Assembly (NCBI GenBank): GCA_900545755.1
Contig: URAG01000008.1
Location: forward strand, 1 to 48,831
Source: an uncultured Cloacibacillus sp.
Lineage (GTDB): Bacteria > Synergistota > Synergistia > Synergistales > Synergistaceae
Direction of reading: 5' to 3'
Length of the DNA stretch: 48,831 bases
A program made the position numbers and the translations under genes. Every line of letters begins with the position of its first letter. Position 1 is the stretch's first letter. The notes below the pieces were generated by a model. It did not search any database, was not told the origin of the DNA, and saw only the letters and a list, made by a program, of their open reading frames with translations. Below are positions 36,310-45,158 of the stretch, in pieces.

Positions 36310-36337
36310 ATTCTAGCAGGAAAATTGTAAATATCAA
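36310..36337 (-). promoter_or_regulatory. Promoter of xerC-codY-cheY, placing the start of the RNA at the ATG
   Basis: On the minus strand TTGATA (36337 to 36332), 16 bases, then TAGAAT (36315 to 36310), both five of six to consensus. The -10 box ends only 7 bases before the ATG at 36302, and no Shine-Dalgarno sequence is visible, so transcription would begin at or one base before the start codon. An upstream TTGACG/TTAAAA pair is a weaker second candidate. Confidence 0.55.
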
Positions 36338-36416
36338 GGGAAATTTTAAGAAAATTCACAAGTAATCGTCAAATGTAAAAGATTCAGCAAAATGTCAATA
36401 GTTTGGAGCATGAATG

Positions 36417-36445
36417 AAAAAAGCCGGACTTCCTCATCCGGCTTT
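36417..36445 (-). terminator. Rho-independent terminator after trmFO
   Basis: On the minus strand AAAGCCGGA pairs with TCCGGCTTT around an 8-base loop and is followed by further T residues (to 36417). It lies 36 bases past the trmFO stop and separates it from xerC. Confidence 0.85.
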
Positions 36446-36480
36446 GAAATCTCCATAGATTTTGCTGCGAGCCGTCAATT

Positions 36481-37818
36481 CTACCCGCGGAAGAGAACGG
36501 CGCGTTCCTCAATAAATTTTTCTAGCGCTTCGAGCGAGCGGCGCGCATAGGCCTCGCAGCGCTCTGTGCGCCGGCGTATCTTTTTTTTGCCGAGGCGCGG
36601 GAAGATGCCGAGGTTGACGTTCATCGGCTGGAAACTTTCAGGAATCGCGGTTTTTAAGTAGTTCAGCAGCGAGCCGACGGCAGTCTCTTTCGGGAACTCC
36701 GGCATGTCTTCGCCAGCGAGCTGCGCGTAGGCAAATACAGCGGCGGCAAGTCCCATCGCCGTGCTTTCGAGATAGCCTTCTACGCCCGAGGCCTGCCCTG
36801 CTATGTAGAGCGCCTCGCGTCCTTTGAAGCGCAGGAAGCCGTCTAGTACGCGCGGCGCACAGACGAAGAGGTTTCTGTGCATCACTCCCTTGCGCACGAA
36901 CTCCGCGTTCTTCAGCGCGGGGATGAGGCGGAAGACGCGCTCCTGCTCACCCCACTTTAGATTAGTCTGAAAGCCGACTATGTTGAAGAGCGTCCCTTCT
37001 GTGTTGTCCTGGCGCAGCTGCACGACGGCGTACGGCGTTTCCCCAGCGTTTGCGGCCTCGAAGCCTACGGGGCGCAGCGGGCCGAAGAGCAGCGTCTGCT
37101 CGCCGCGTTTCGCTATGACCTCGACGGGCAGGCAGCCGTCGAAGTGGCGCATCTGCTCCTCCTCGAAATCATGGCGCGGCGCGGTCTCCGCGTTCACAAG
37201 CTCGCGCCAAAAAGTTTTATATTCGTCTTCGTCCATCGGACAGTTGATATAATCGCCCTCGTCGCCGTAGCGGTTGGCCTTGAAGGCCTTCGTCATGTCG
37301 ACGGTCGAGACGTCCACTATAGGCGCGACGGCGTCGTAGAAATATAGGAACTCCTCCCCTGTCAGAGAAGCCAGTTTCTTGGCCATAGCAGCACTTGTCA
37401 GAGGCCCAGTGGCAATTATGGCGGGCTCTTCTGGAAGCTCCGTAAGTTCCTCGCGCACCAGCTCGATATTCGGATGGTTTGTAATTTTTTCGTCTATCAT
37501 CGCCGCGAAACGTTCGCGGTCCACAGCGAGCGCGTTGCCGGCTGGAACACGCGAGCTCTCTGCGCATTCCATTATAAGGCTGCCCATGCGCGAAAGTTCG
37601 GCTTTGAGGATGCCCGCGGTCGTCGTCGTCTTTTCTCCGCCGAGCGAGTTGCTGCATACGAGCTCGCCCAGCAGCCCAGTCTCGTGCGCCGGCGTCATCT
37701 TGTTAGGGCGCATTTCCCAAAGGCGTACCTTGACGCCGCGGCGCGCAAGCTGCCACGCCGCCTCGGAGCCGGAGAGCCCGCCTCCGGCGACGGTGACGGT
37801 CTTACATATCTGTGACAT
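36481..37818 (-). CDS. trmFO: Methylenetetrahydrofolate--tRNA-(uracil-5-)-methyltransferase
   Basis: TrmFO makes m5U54 in the T-loop of tRNAs, using methylene-tetrahydrofolate and FADH2. The 445-residue protein starts with the FAD loop VTVAGGGLSGSEAAWQLARRG and the very conserved LWEMRP, ELVCSNSLGG and CGEQ-like regions (here INCPMDEDEY, GPLRPVG, YIAGQASGVEGYLESTAMGL). Length is normal. The ATG at 37818 overlaps the topA stop by 17 bases. Like ThyX in this window it draws a methylene group from folate without making dihydrofolate. It is the last gene of the unit that begins at dapF, ended by the terminator at 36417-36445. Confidence 0.95.
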   Translation of the reverse strand: MSQICKTVTVAGGGLSGSEAAWQLARRGVKVRLWEMRPNKMTPAHETGLLGELVCSNSLGGEKTTTTAGILKAELSRMGSLIMECAESSRVPAGNALAVDRERFAAMIDEKITNHPNIELVREELTELPEEPAIIATGPLTSAAMAKKLASLTGEEFLYFYDAVAPIVDVSTVDMTKAFKANRYGDEGDYINCPMDEDEYKTFWRELVNAETAPRHDFEEEQMRHFDGCLPVEVIAKRGEQTLLFGPLRPVGFEAANAGETPYAVVQLRQDNTEGTLFNIVGFQTNLKWGEQERVFRLIPALKNAEFVRKGVMHRNLFVCAPRVLDGFLRFKGREALYIAGQASGVEGYLESTAMGLAAAVFAYAQLAGEDMPEFPKETAVGSLLNYLKTAIPESFQPMNVNLGIFPRLGKKKIRRRTERCEAYARRSLEALEKFIEERAVLFRG

Positions 37819-40102
37819 CGTCCGCCACCTCCGTCTCGCCGGCGTTCTTCTCGTTCTCTTCCTTGCCTGGCTTCTTCCACGTCACATAGTCGCAGTCCGG
37901 GTAGCGGTTGCAGCCGTAAAAAAAGCGTCCCGCCATCTTGCCCTTAGTCGCCTTGCGCCGTATCAGCTCGCCCTCGCCGCATTTCGGGCATTTGATGCCC
38001 GTGCTCTTGACGATCTTGCGCGTGTAACGACACTCCGGATAGCCTGTGCAGGCTATGAACTCGCCGAAGCGCCCGCGCTTTATCACGAGATCGCGCCCGC
38101 ACTCCGGACACTTCTCGCCTATAAGCTCCGGCTCAGGCCTCATGCTTTCGCCATGCGCAGCCACTTCATCCACAGCGGGCTTGAAACCCTTCCAGAAGTC
38201 CGCCATTAGCTTCTTCCACTCAATGTCGCCGGACTCGACCTGGTCGAGCTCCTTTTCCATCTCCGCCGTAAAACCTACGTTGATTAGTGTCGGGAAGTAT
38301 TTGACCAAGAAGTTGTTAACGAGCCGTCCGAGCTTAGTCGGGTTCAGCCGTTTGTCCTCCTCGCCGCGATCCACGTAGCAGCGAGCGAAGAGTGTCTCTA
38401 TTATTGTAGCGTAGGTCGACGGGCGGCCTATGCCTTTCTCTTCTAGAACCTTGACGAGCCCGGCCTCCGTGTACTGCGGCTGAGGCTGCGTGAATTTCTG
38501 TTCTTTTTCTATGCCGTCTATGTTGAGCGTCTCGCCCTTGACGGCCGGCTCTATAGTCACGTCTTTTATGCCGAGCGGGTAGACCTTGCCCCAACCGTCG
38601 AAGGTAACGACGACGCCGGACTGCTTCATCTGGTAGCCTGCGGAGCTGCATAGAAGGTTCGTGCGCGCAACGGCGGCGTCCTTCATCTGGCTCGCTATGA
38701 AACGGCTCCATATCAGCTCGTAGAGCTTGTACTGTTCCGGCGTGAGGTAGGGCTTCACAGACTCCGGCGTCAGAGAAGCGTCGGTCGCGCGTATCGCCTC
38801 GTGCGCGTCCTGCGCTTTGCCCCTAGGCGTGTATTCGTTCGGCGACGCCGGCAGGTACGCCTCGCCGAAGTTCTCGCGTATGAAGGCGCGCGAGGCTTCG
38901 AGCGCTTCGGGCGCGAGGCGCAGGCTGTCGGTGCGCATATAGGTTATGAGCCCGGTAGGGCCGCGTCCTGGAATTTCCACTCCTTCATAGAGCGCCTGCG
39001 CTATGCGCATCGTGCGGCGCGGCGCGAAACCGCAGCGGCGCGAGGCCTCCTGCTGGAGCGTGCTCGTCTTGAATGGCGGGTTCGGCTGGCGCTTGCTCTC
39101 TTTTGTGGCGAATTCGTCGACGACGAGCCGCCCCGCACGTATTGCAGCCTCTGCCTTGTCGGCCTCTTCCTTACTGCTTATCGTTATTGGCTTGCCCTCA
39201 AATTTTTCTACGCGGAGCTTATAGCCGCGCTTCGCATCTAGACTCGAAGCCGCGACGTCGAGCAGCCAATATTCTTCCGGGATGAAGCGCTCTATCTCTT
39301 CCTGGCGCTCGCAGACAATGCGCAGCGCGACGGACTGCACGCGCCCGGCGGATAATCCGCGCTGCACTTTGTACCAGAGCAGTGGGCTGAGCTCGTAGCC
39401 AACGAGGCGGTCAAGCACTCGGCGCGCCTGCTGGGCTTCGACTAGGTTCATGTTTATCACGTCTGGCTCAGCTATCGCGCTTTTAACGCCGTGGCTGGTG
39501 ATTTCGTGCATCCTTATGCGGCACCGCTTGTTCGTGTCGATGTCGAGCAGAGTCGCGAGGTGCCACGCAATCGCCTCTCCTTCACGGTCGGGGTCGGAGG
39601 CGAGCAGCGTTCCTGCGCTTGCCGACGACGCGCCTTTAAGCGTTTTTATGAGTTCGGCTTTGCCGCGCACCTGTATGTACTCCGGCTCGAAGCTGTTTTC
39701 GATGTCTATCGCCATGCGTCCCTTCGGGAGGTCGCGCACGTGCCCTATGCTGGCGAGTACGCGATATTTCGGGCCGAGTATCTTTTCGAGCGTCTTGGCC
39801 TTCGCTGGGGATTCGACTATGACGAGCGTCTTTCCCTCGTACTGCGAAAATTTCTGGAGCTTCGCGGACGTTTTCGGCGACGCCTTCTTCGCAGGAGCTT
39901 TTTTTGCAGTCGCGGACTTCTCCATCTTTTCAGCGGAGCTCTTCGCCGCGCTCTTTTTTGCGGCAGTTTCTTTTTTCGCGGCTGGTTTCTTCGTCGCAGC
40001 GGCGCTCTTTGTCGTTTTCTTCGCGGGAGCTTTTTTTGCCGCGCTCGTTTTAGTTTCGCCGGTCGCCGCCGCTTCCTCAGCGGCTTTTTTCCTGACGGCC
40101 AT
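37802..40102 (-). CDS. topA: DNA topoisomerase I with a histone H1-like N-terminal extension
   Basis: The enzyme relaxes negative supercoils. The core has the TOPRIM domain from about residue 91 (KTLVIVESPAKAKTLEKIL, DPDREGEAIAWHL), GLSAGRVQSVALR, and the active-site tyrosine Tyr388 in GLITYMRTDSLR. Two C-terminal zinc ribbons are seen (CPECGRD ... CTGYPEC; CPKCGEG ... CNRYPDC). What is odd is the N-terminus: about residues 1-85 are Lys, Ala and Pro with PAKK and AKK repeats, like the tail of histone H1, whereas basic tails of TopA are usually C-terminal. I chose the ATG at 40102, since GAGAGG is 10 bases upstream; a GTG at 40111 overlaps it. The length is 766 residues. Confidence 0.93.
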   Translation of the reverse strand: MAVRKKAAEEAAATGETKTSAAKKAPAKKTTKSAAATKKPAAKKETAAKKSAAKSSAEKMEKSATAKKAPAKKASPKTSAKLQKFSQYEGKTLVIVESPAKAKTLEKILGPKYRVLASIGHVRDLPKGRMAIDIENSFEPEYIQVRGKAELIKTLKGASSASAGTLLASDPDREGEAIAWHLATLLDIDTNKRCRIRMHEITSHGVKSAIAEPDVINMNLVEAQQARRVLDRLVGYELSPLLWYKVQRGLSAGRVQSVALRIVCERQEEIERFIPEEYWLLDVAASSLDAKRGYKLRVEKFEGKPITISSKEEADKAEAAIRAGRLVVDEFATKESKRQPNPPFKTSTLQQEASRRCGFAPRRTMRIAQALYEGVEIPGRGPTGLITYMRTDSLRLAPEALEASRAFIRENFGEAYLPASPNEYTPRGKAQDAHEAIRATDASLTPESVKPYLTPEQYKLYELIWSRFIASQMKDAAVARTNLLCSSAGYQMKQSGVVVTFDGWGKVYPLGIKDVTIEPAVKGETLNIDGIEKEQKFTQPQPQYTEAGLVKVLEEKGIGRPSTYATIIETLFARCYVDRGEEDKRLNPTKLGRLVNNFLVKYFPTLINVGFTAEMEKELDQVESGDIEWKKLMADFWKGFKPAVDEVAAHGESMRPEPELIGEKCPECGRDLVIKRGRFGEFIACTGYPECRYTRKIVKSTGIKCPKCGEGELIRRKATKGKMAGRFFYGCNRYPDCDYVTWKKPGKEENEKNAGETEVADDVTDM

Positions 40103-40120
40103 CGCAGCCACACCTCTCTT

Positions 40121-41218
40121 TTATAAATTACCCTTTACGCCGTACCGTCCAGCCGAGTGCATACAAACGAGCCCCTTCGCGGACATGAGCGTGATATTTT
40201 TCAAAATGTCAGCGGCGCTCATTTTAACGGCAACAGATATATTGTCAATCGTTTTATCGCCGTTCGCCGCAAGATAGTCAAGAATTTTCCTTTCCTCATC
40301 GCTGAGGGATTCTGAGTGGTCTTCGTGGCGCGCTTCGCCTTCATCCTCCGCGATTCGAACGCCGTAGGAAGAAAAGAAAGTCTTTTCGTTTATATATGGA
40401 TACGCGCCGTCGTAGATAAGCGCGTTCGTCCCCTCCGCGTTCGCGTCGAAGATGCGTCCGGGCACGGCCCATACTTCGCGCCCTAGTTCGAGCGCGAGCC
40501 GCGCCGTTATCATAGAGCCGCTTTTGAGCGGCGCTTCGACGACTATTACCTTTTCCGCGAGCGCCGCGACTATGCGGTTGCGCTGCGGGAAATGCCACGG
40601 GTCGCCGCCAGCGCCTATCGGGAATTCCGTGACGAGCGCGCCACGGTCGCAGATTTTCTCGAAGAGAGCGCGGTTCGACGCGGGATAGGCGACGTCTATG
40701 CCTGTGCCCATCACGGCGAAGGTTATGCCGCAGGCTTCCGCGCAGGCGGACTGCGACTCACAGTCCACACCGAAAGCTCCGCCGCTGACGAGCGCCACTC
40801 CGTAACGCGCGCAGGCTCCGCCTATCGCGCGCGCGACGTTTTTGCCGTAGAGGCTAGCGCGGCGGGTGCCGACGACCGCGACGCATTTGCCCGCAGTGTT
40901 GAGCCGTCCTCGGACGTAGAGCACAAGCGGAGCGTCTCGCAGGTCGAGCAGGCGGGCGGGGTAATCTTCGCCGTCTATCGTAATTACGCGCACCCCGAGC
41001 TTTTCCGCGCGCTCGGCTTCCTTTTCCGGCCACGCGCGGGACTCGGCTTCGCGTATGCGCGCGAGCTGCTTTTCGGTGAAAACCGTCGCCGCGGCGTCGA
41101 TCTTTGTGGGATTCCACAGCTCACGGAACGAAACGCCCAGCGCCGCAAATTTAGCCAGCGCCTGCGAGTTCGCGTTTGCGTAATTGAGGAGCAGCAGGAA
41201 CTTCAGCCGTTCATCCAC
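40121..41218 (-). CDS. dprA: DNA-processing protein DprA
   Basis: DprA loads RecA on incoming single-stranded DNA during transformation. The 365-residue protein has an N-terminal SAM-like part, the Rossmann core with VAVVGTRRASLYGKN, LVSGGAFGVDCESQSA, FAVMGTGIDVAYPASN and FPQRNRIVAALAEKVIVVEA, then SGSMITARLALELGREVWAVPG. A C-terminal winged-helix domain (DEERKILDYLAANG) follows. The start is a GTG at 41218, overlapping the comM stop by 16 bases. Next to comM it forms a small competence-related group, though uptake genes are not seen here. Confidence 0.93.
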   Translation of the reverse strand: MDERLKFLLLLNYANANSQALAKFAALGVSFRELWNPTKIDAAATVFTEKQLARIREAESRAWPEKEAERAEKLGVRVITIDGEDYPARLLDLRDAPLVLYVRGRLNTAGKCVAVVGTRRASLYGKNVARAIGGACARYGVALVSGGAFGVDCESQSACAEACGITFAVMGTGIDVAYPASNRALFEKICDRGALVTEFPIGAGGDPWHFPQRNRIVAALAEKVIVVEAPLKSGSMITARLALELGREVWAVPGRIFDANAEGTNALIYDGAYPYINEKTFFSSYGVRIAEDEGEARHEDHSESLSDEERKILDYLAANGDKTIDNISVAVKMSAADILKNITLMSAKGLVCMHSAGRYGVKGNL

Positions 41219-42717
41219 GAAGTGGCCTCCCCTTCTCTGTACCCCGCCGCCTCGGCGACGTGATGCACCTCTATCCTCGGCGCGCCCTCGAGGTCCGCTA
41301 TTGTGCGCGCGACGCGCAGCACACGCGACAGGCCGCGTCCCGATAGTTTGACGCGCTTGAGCGTATCGAGTATGAAGGCGCGCACCTCTGGCTTCATCGA
41401 TGCGTTGCGCCGCAGGAATTTTTCGGGAATTTCGGAATTATACGTGAAGCCGAAGGGATTCCACCGCTTGCGCTGTATATCGCGCGCCGCGGCGACGCGC
41501 GCGCGCACCTGCGCGCTCGTCTCCCCTCCGCTTTCGCCGAGCGATACGAGCTCCTCGGGCGTGAGCCGCGGCACCGGGATGTGAAGGTCTATCCTGTCGA
41601 GTATCGGCCCGGAGAGTTTGCGGCGATAGCGCTCAAGCGAGGCGGCGCTGCATATGCATTTCTGCTCAGGGTCGCCCGCGTAGCCGCAGGGGCACGGGTT
41701 GCAGGCCGCGACGACGAGCGCCTTCGCAGGGTACGTGGCGCTGCCCGAGACGCGGCTGACCGTTATCGAGCCGTCCTCGAGCGGCTGGCGCAGCGCCTCA
41801 ATCACGTCGCGCTGAAACTCCGGGAACTCGTCGAGGAAGAGCACGCCGCGTGAGGCGAGGCTTATCTCTCCGGGGCGCAGCCACGAACCGCCGCCGCATA
41901 TCGCCGCGGTCGTCGCCATGTGGTGGACGGCGCGGAACGGGCGCTCGCGGCTCAGCGCGAAGGGCAGGCCGGCCGTGCTGCGCAGCATCATGACCTCCAT
42001 CAGCTCGTCGTCGGAGAGCGGAGGCAGTATGCCTTTCAGCGCCTTTGCGAGCATCGTCTTGCCCGAGCCCGGCGAGCCGATGAAGAGTATATTGTGATGG
42101 CCTGCGGCGGCTATTTCGAGCGCGCGCTTCGCTGCGGCCTGCCCCTTTATTTCGGAGAAATCGGGGTCCGCAACTGGCTCGGCGCATTCTATTTCGCGTT
42201 TTTCTATCATCTCAAGGGATTTCTCGCCGCGCAGGTGCATGACGAGGCTTTGAATGTCCGGCACGCTCCACGCGCGGACGCCCTCGACTATAGAGACTTC
42301 GGCGGCGTTTTCGGACGGCACGAAGAGCTCCATGCCGTTCTCGCGAGCGAAAAAAGCGGCCGGCACGGCGCCGCGCACGCCGCGAAGCCTGCCGTCGAGC
42401 GCAAGCTCTCCGATGTAGAGCGCGGGACGCTCTGCGTGCACGCGCCCGGCTTTTTCGGCGAGCGCGACGGCTATCGGCAGGTCGAGCATCGCGCCTTCCT
42501 TCGGCAAATCCGCGGGCGCGAGATTGACCGAGACGCGCCCGCGCAGAAGAACGTTCACCGTGCGAAGCGCCGCGCGCACGCGCTCACGCGCCTCTTTGAC
42601 CGCCGTGTCCGGCAGGCCGACGACGGTGAAGGTCGGCATCCCGCCGATGATTTCGGCCTCTACCTCTACTGCGGCCCCCTTCATGCCGCGAAGCGTAAGC
42701 CCCGCTACGTTCATCAT
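41203..42717 (-). CDS. comM: YifB/ComM family AAA+ ATPase (Mg chelatase-like)
   Basis: The 504-residue protein has the N-terminal ChlI/Lon-protease-like fold (residues 1-120, VVGLPDTAVKEARERVRAAL), the ATPase core with Walker A IGSPGSGKTMLAKAL and Walker B GVLFLDEFPEF, a zinc-like CNPCPCGYAGDPEQKCIC insert, and a C-terminal lid domain. In Haemophilus and Acinetobacter ComM is a hexameric helicase that extends branch migration in transformation. Two tandem ATGs (42717 and 42714) begin it; the first overlaps the yraN stop as ATGA. Confidence 0.92.
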   Translation of the reverse strand: MMNVAGLTLRGMKGAAVEVEAEIIGGMPTFTVVGLPDTAVKEARERVRAALRTVNVLLRGRVSVNLAPADLPKEGAMLDLPIAVALAEKAGRVHAERPALYIGELALDGRLRGVRGAVPAAFFARENGMELFVPSENAAEVSIVEGVRAWSVPDIQSLVMHLRGEKSLEMIEKREIECAEPVADPDFSEIKGQAAAKRALEIAAAGHHNILFIGSPGSGKTMLAKALKGILPPLSDDELMEVMMLRSTAGLPFALSRERPFRAVHHMATTAAICGGGSWLRPGEISLASRGVLFLDEFPEFQRDVIEALRQPLEDGSITVSRVSGSATYPAKALVVAACNPCPCGYAGDPEQKCICSAASLERYRRKLSGPILDRIDLHIPVPRLTPEELVSLGESGGETSAQVRARVAAARDIQRKRWNPFGFTYNSEIPEKFLRRNASMKPEVRAFILDTLKRVKLSGRGLSRVLRVARTIADLEGAPRIEVHHVAEAAGYREGEATSWMNG

Positions 42718-43181
42718 ATTACCGGCTCCGTTATGTTTTTTATGAGCTCTATATTCATTTCGCCGCCGTCGTACAAAGTTACGGCTACGAGGTCGATGCG
42801 CCAGAAACCAAGGTAATTCGCGTTCTGCGTCCAGAGCTCGGCAGCGCGCGTAAGCCTCTCAAGCTTGACGGGGCCGACTGTGTCCTCAGGCGCGGCTACG
42901 GGGTTCGCGCGGCGCGCGCGCACTTCCGCGAAGACGAGCTCGTCTCCGTCGCGCGCGATGATGTCTATCTCGCAGTGTCCGACGCGGACGTTTCTGTCAA
43001 GTATCTCATAGCCGAGCCCCGCTAGATAGCGTGCTGCTGCTTCTTCAGCTGCGGCGCCGAAAACTAGATGCGCCGGCCGCCCGGCCGTTTCGCTCTGCCG
43101 TTCCGTAATGCGCCGCTCGCCTCCAGCTTCGCGCTCGGCCGATTTTTCAAGCGCGCGCATGACTTTCGCGTTAATCTTCAT
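42714..43181 (-). CDS. YraN (UPF0102) family protein
   Basis: A 155-residue protein with the restriction-endonuclease-like UPF0102 core: GAAAEEAAARYLAGLGYEIL, VGHCEIDIIARDGDELVFAEVRARR (Glu-Asp, Glu-x-Arg) and FWRIDLVAV. The family is usually 110-130 residues; here a basic N-terminal segment of about 35 residues comes first. Its job is unknown, though the fold suggests a nuclease or Holliday-junction-related enzyme. I chose the ATG at 43181 because the open frame further upstream (to 43283) is only the rnhB region in another frame. It overlaps rnhB by 11 bases and comM by 4. Confidence 0.85.
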   Translation of the reverse strand: MKINAKVMRALEKSAEREAGGERRITERQSETAGRPAHLVFGAAAEEAAARYLAGLGYEILDRNVRVGHCEIDIIARDGDELVFAEVRARRANPVAAPEDTVGPVKLERLTRAAELWTQNANYLGFWRIDLVAVTLYDGGEMNIELIKNITEPVI

Positions 43182-43755
43182 CGCCGCCCGCCCCTCTGAA
43201 GGAAAGCCGGTGGACCGGCGACGGCCCGTATTCGGCGACGAGCGCGCGATGCAGCGCGCTGGGATACCCCTTGTGCTTAGCAAATTGGTACTGAGGATAA
43301 ATTTTATCGAGCGACTCCATCACGCGGTCGCGCAGCACCTTCGCGGCGATCGAAGCCGCGGCTATGGCCGGCACGCGCGAGTCGCCCTTTATCACCGTTT
43401 TCTGGCGGACGGCGAGCCCTGGCACATGGCGGTTGCCGTCGACGAGCACAAGGTCAGGACGCACGCGCAGCCGCTCGACAGAGCGCTTCATACACCAGAG
43501 CGAAGCGTTGAGGATGTTGATTCTGTCTATGACACGCGGCGAGGCGGCCTGAGCGCGCCATTCGACTCCGGCTTCGCACATCGCCGCAAAGATTTTTTCG
43601 CGCTTCTTAGGCGTAAGTTTCTTAGAGTCGTTGAGGCCGAGCGAAAGAAGCAGCTCGCGCTGCCCGGCGGTCAGCACAGCCGCCGCGGCGACGACGGGCC
43701 CCGCTAGAGGGCCGCGCCCAGCCTCGTCCGTACCGGCAATGACGCATGTCTGCAC
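43171..43755 (-). CDS. rnhB: Ribonuclease HII
   Basis: RNase HII removes ribonucleotides and RNA primers from DNA. The 194-residue protein begins with the catalytic loop AGTDEAGRGPLAGPVVAAAAVL (Asp10, Glu11), followed by LNDSKKLTPKKRE, LVDGN (third Asp) and IAAASIAAKVLRDRVM (with the fourth acidic residue). KHKGYPSALH and the end are typical. I chose the GTG at 43755, one base after the rbgA stop, with GGAGG 9 bases upstream. A longer frame to 43797 would overlap rbgA and adds nothing conserved. Confidence 0.93.
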   Translation of the reverse strand: MQTCVIAGTDEAGRGPLAGPVVAAAAVLTAGQRELLLSLGLNDSKKLTPKKREKIFAAMCEAGVEWRAQAASPRVIDRINILNASLWCMKRSVERLRVRPDLVLVDGNRHVPGLAVRQKTVIKGDSRVPAIAAASIAAKVLRDRVMESLDKIYPQYQFAKHKGYPSALHRALVAEYGPSPVHRLSFRGAGGDED

Positions 43756-43756
43756 C

Positions 43757-44590
43757 CTACAAATCCTCCCAGAGCGGCGCGTCGCCCGGACGCTCAAAGC
43801 TCATGCGCCCGAAGCGCCCGTTAGCGAGCGCGTCGAGGAACGCGCGCCCAGCGGCCTCCATGTCGACGGCCCCGCCCGGCGCAAGACGCCCGAGCCGGCG
43901 CCCGACCTGTTCCAGAATTTCAACAGGCGCGCCCACGGGGTTGATGCCCCAGAGCTTTCCGACGCCGTTCCATAAATTTTTTTTGATAAGAAATTCTATG
44001 CAGTCTTTAGCGTGTTCCTCGAAGCTGCCGATGACCTGGCTGCGCGACGAGCCTATCCATGAAATCATGCGGTGCGCGCGCGCGTCGGCGTGAGGATCGA
44101 GGATGCCTGGCGAATCGACGAGCAGAAAACCGTTGCCGCCGAACCACGAGACGCCTTTCGTAACGCCGGGGATGCCGCCGACGCGCGCCGCCTTGCGCCC
44201 GACAAGCTGGTTTATCAACATGGATTTGCCTACGTTCGGCGTGCCGACGACTGCGACGCGCAGGTCGCGGAACGACGGTTTTTTCTTCGCGAGCGCGGCG
44301 CGCACGCTTCCAGCGCCGCCCTTGCGCAGATCGAGGGGCCACGCCGGCAGCCCTGCGTTTTTAAGGAAGGCGGTCCATTCTTTCGTGATCTTCTCGTCGG
44401 CTAGGTCTGCCTTTGAAAGCACCGCCATCGTCTCTATTTTGCCCTTGAATAGCGATAGCATAGGCGATGAGGTCAGCCGCGGCGCGCGCGCGTCGCGCAC
44501 CTCGATGAGCAGGTCGACCGCCGAGGCGAGCGCCTCGAGCTGCCGCCGCCCCTTCGCCATGTGGCCGGGATACCATACGGTGCGCGGCAT
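43757..44590 (-). CDS. rbgA: Ribosome biogenesis GTPase RbgA (YlqF)
   Basis: RbgA is a circularly permuted GTPase needed for late assembly of the 50S subunit. The 277-residue protein begins WYPGHMAKGRRQL, typical of YlqF. The motif order is permuted: SKADL (G4) comes first, then GTPNVGKS (G1, about 117-124), then GGIPGVTKG (G2), and DSPGILDP (G3). The C-terminal helical domain follows. It is 7 bases from lepB and one base from rnhB, in the order also seen in Bacillus (ylqF-rnhB). Confidence 0.94.
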   Translation of the reverse strand: MPRTVWYPGHMAKGRRQLEALASAVDLLIEVRDARAPRLTSSPMLSLFKGKIETMAVLSKADLADEKITKEWTAFLKNAGLPAWPLDLRKGGAGSVRAALAKKKPSFRDLRVAVVGTPNVGKSMLINQLVGRKAARVGGIPGVTKGVSWFGGNGFLLVDSPGILDPHADARAHRMISWIGSSRSQVIGSFEEHAKDCIEFLIKKNLWNGVGKLWGINPVGAPVEILEQVGRRLGRLAPGGAVDMEAAGRAFLDALANGRFGRMSFERPGDAPLWEDL

Positions 44591-44597
44591 CCTGCTG

Positions 44598-45113
44598 CTA
44601 TTCCATAAAACCTATGCGCGACAGCGGCCAGTAACGGAATACCGCCGGACCGCGCATGAAATTCTCCGGCACGAAGCCCCAGAAACGCCCGTCCTGCGAA
44701 TTCGGCCTGTTGTCGCCCAAGCAGAAATAATGCCCCTCAGGTACCTTGACAGGGGCCATGTTGTAGCTGTCGGTGTTCTTGACGTACGGCTCGAATACCT
44801 CAGCGCCGTTGACGAATACCGTGCCGTTGCGCATCTCGACTGTGTCGCCCGGCAGGCCTATGACGCGCTTCACGAAGTCGCGCCGCGGGTCGACCGGATA
44901 TTTGAAGACAGCTATGTCGCCGCGCTTGGGGCCGTTGTTCGGAAGGTGGTACCAGAATTTAAGAACCAGCACCCTGTCTCCTATTTCGAGCGTCGGTATC
45001 ATGGAGCCGCTCGGTATCCAAAAAGCCTGCACGACGAAGGTGCGAAGTATCAACGCGAGGACGACAGCCCAGAGCACGGTCTCTATCGTCTCGCGCCACC
45101 ACGGTTTAGGCAT
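44598..45113 (-). CDS. lepB: Signal peptidase I
   Basis: It removes signal peptides from exported proteins, with the active site outside the membrane. The 171-residue protein has one N-terminal membrane helix (about 9-28), then PSGSMIPTL with the nucleophile Ser37 and RDFVKRVIGLPGD with Lys82, and the substrate-binding GDNRPNSQDGRFWGFVP. I chose the ATG at 45113, with GGAGG 8 bases upstream; an ATG at 45128 sits on top of that site. It lies 45 bases from dapF. Substrates in this window include the M48 protease and probably the secreted protein at 216. Confidence 0.94.
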   Translation of the reverse strand: MPKPWWRETIETVLWAVVLALILRTFVVQAFWIPSGSMIPTLEIGDRVLVLKFWYHLPNNGPKRGDIAVFKYPVDPRRDFVKRVIGLPGDTVEMRNGTVFVNGAEVFEPYVKNTDSYNMAPVKVPEGHYFCLGDNRPNSQDGRFWGFVPENFMRGPAVFRYWPLSRIGFME

Positions 45114-45158
45114 TGTATCTACCTCCATAAATCTTTTGCCAGCGGCAATAATTTTTTA

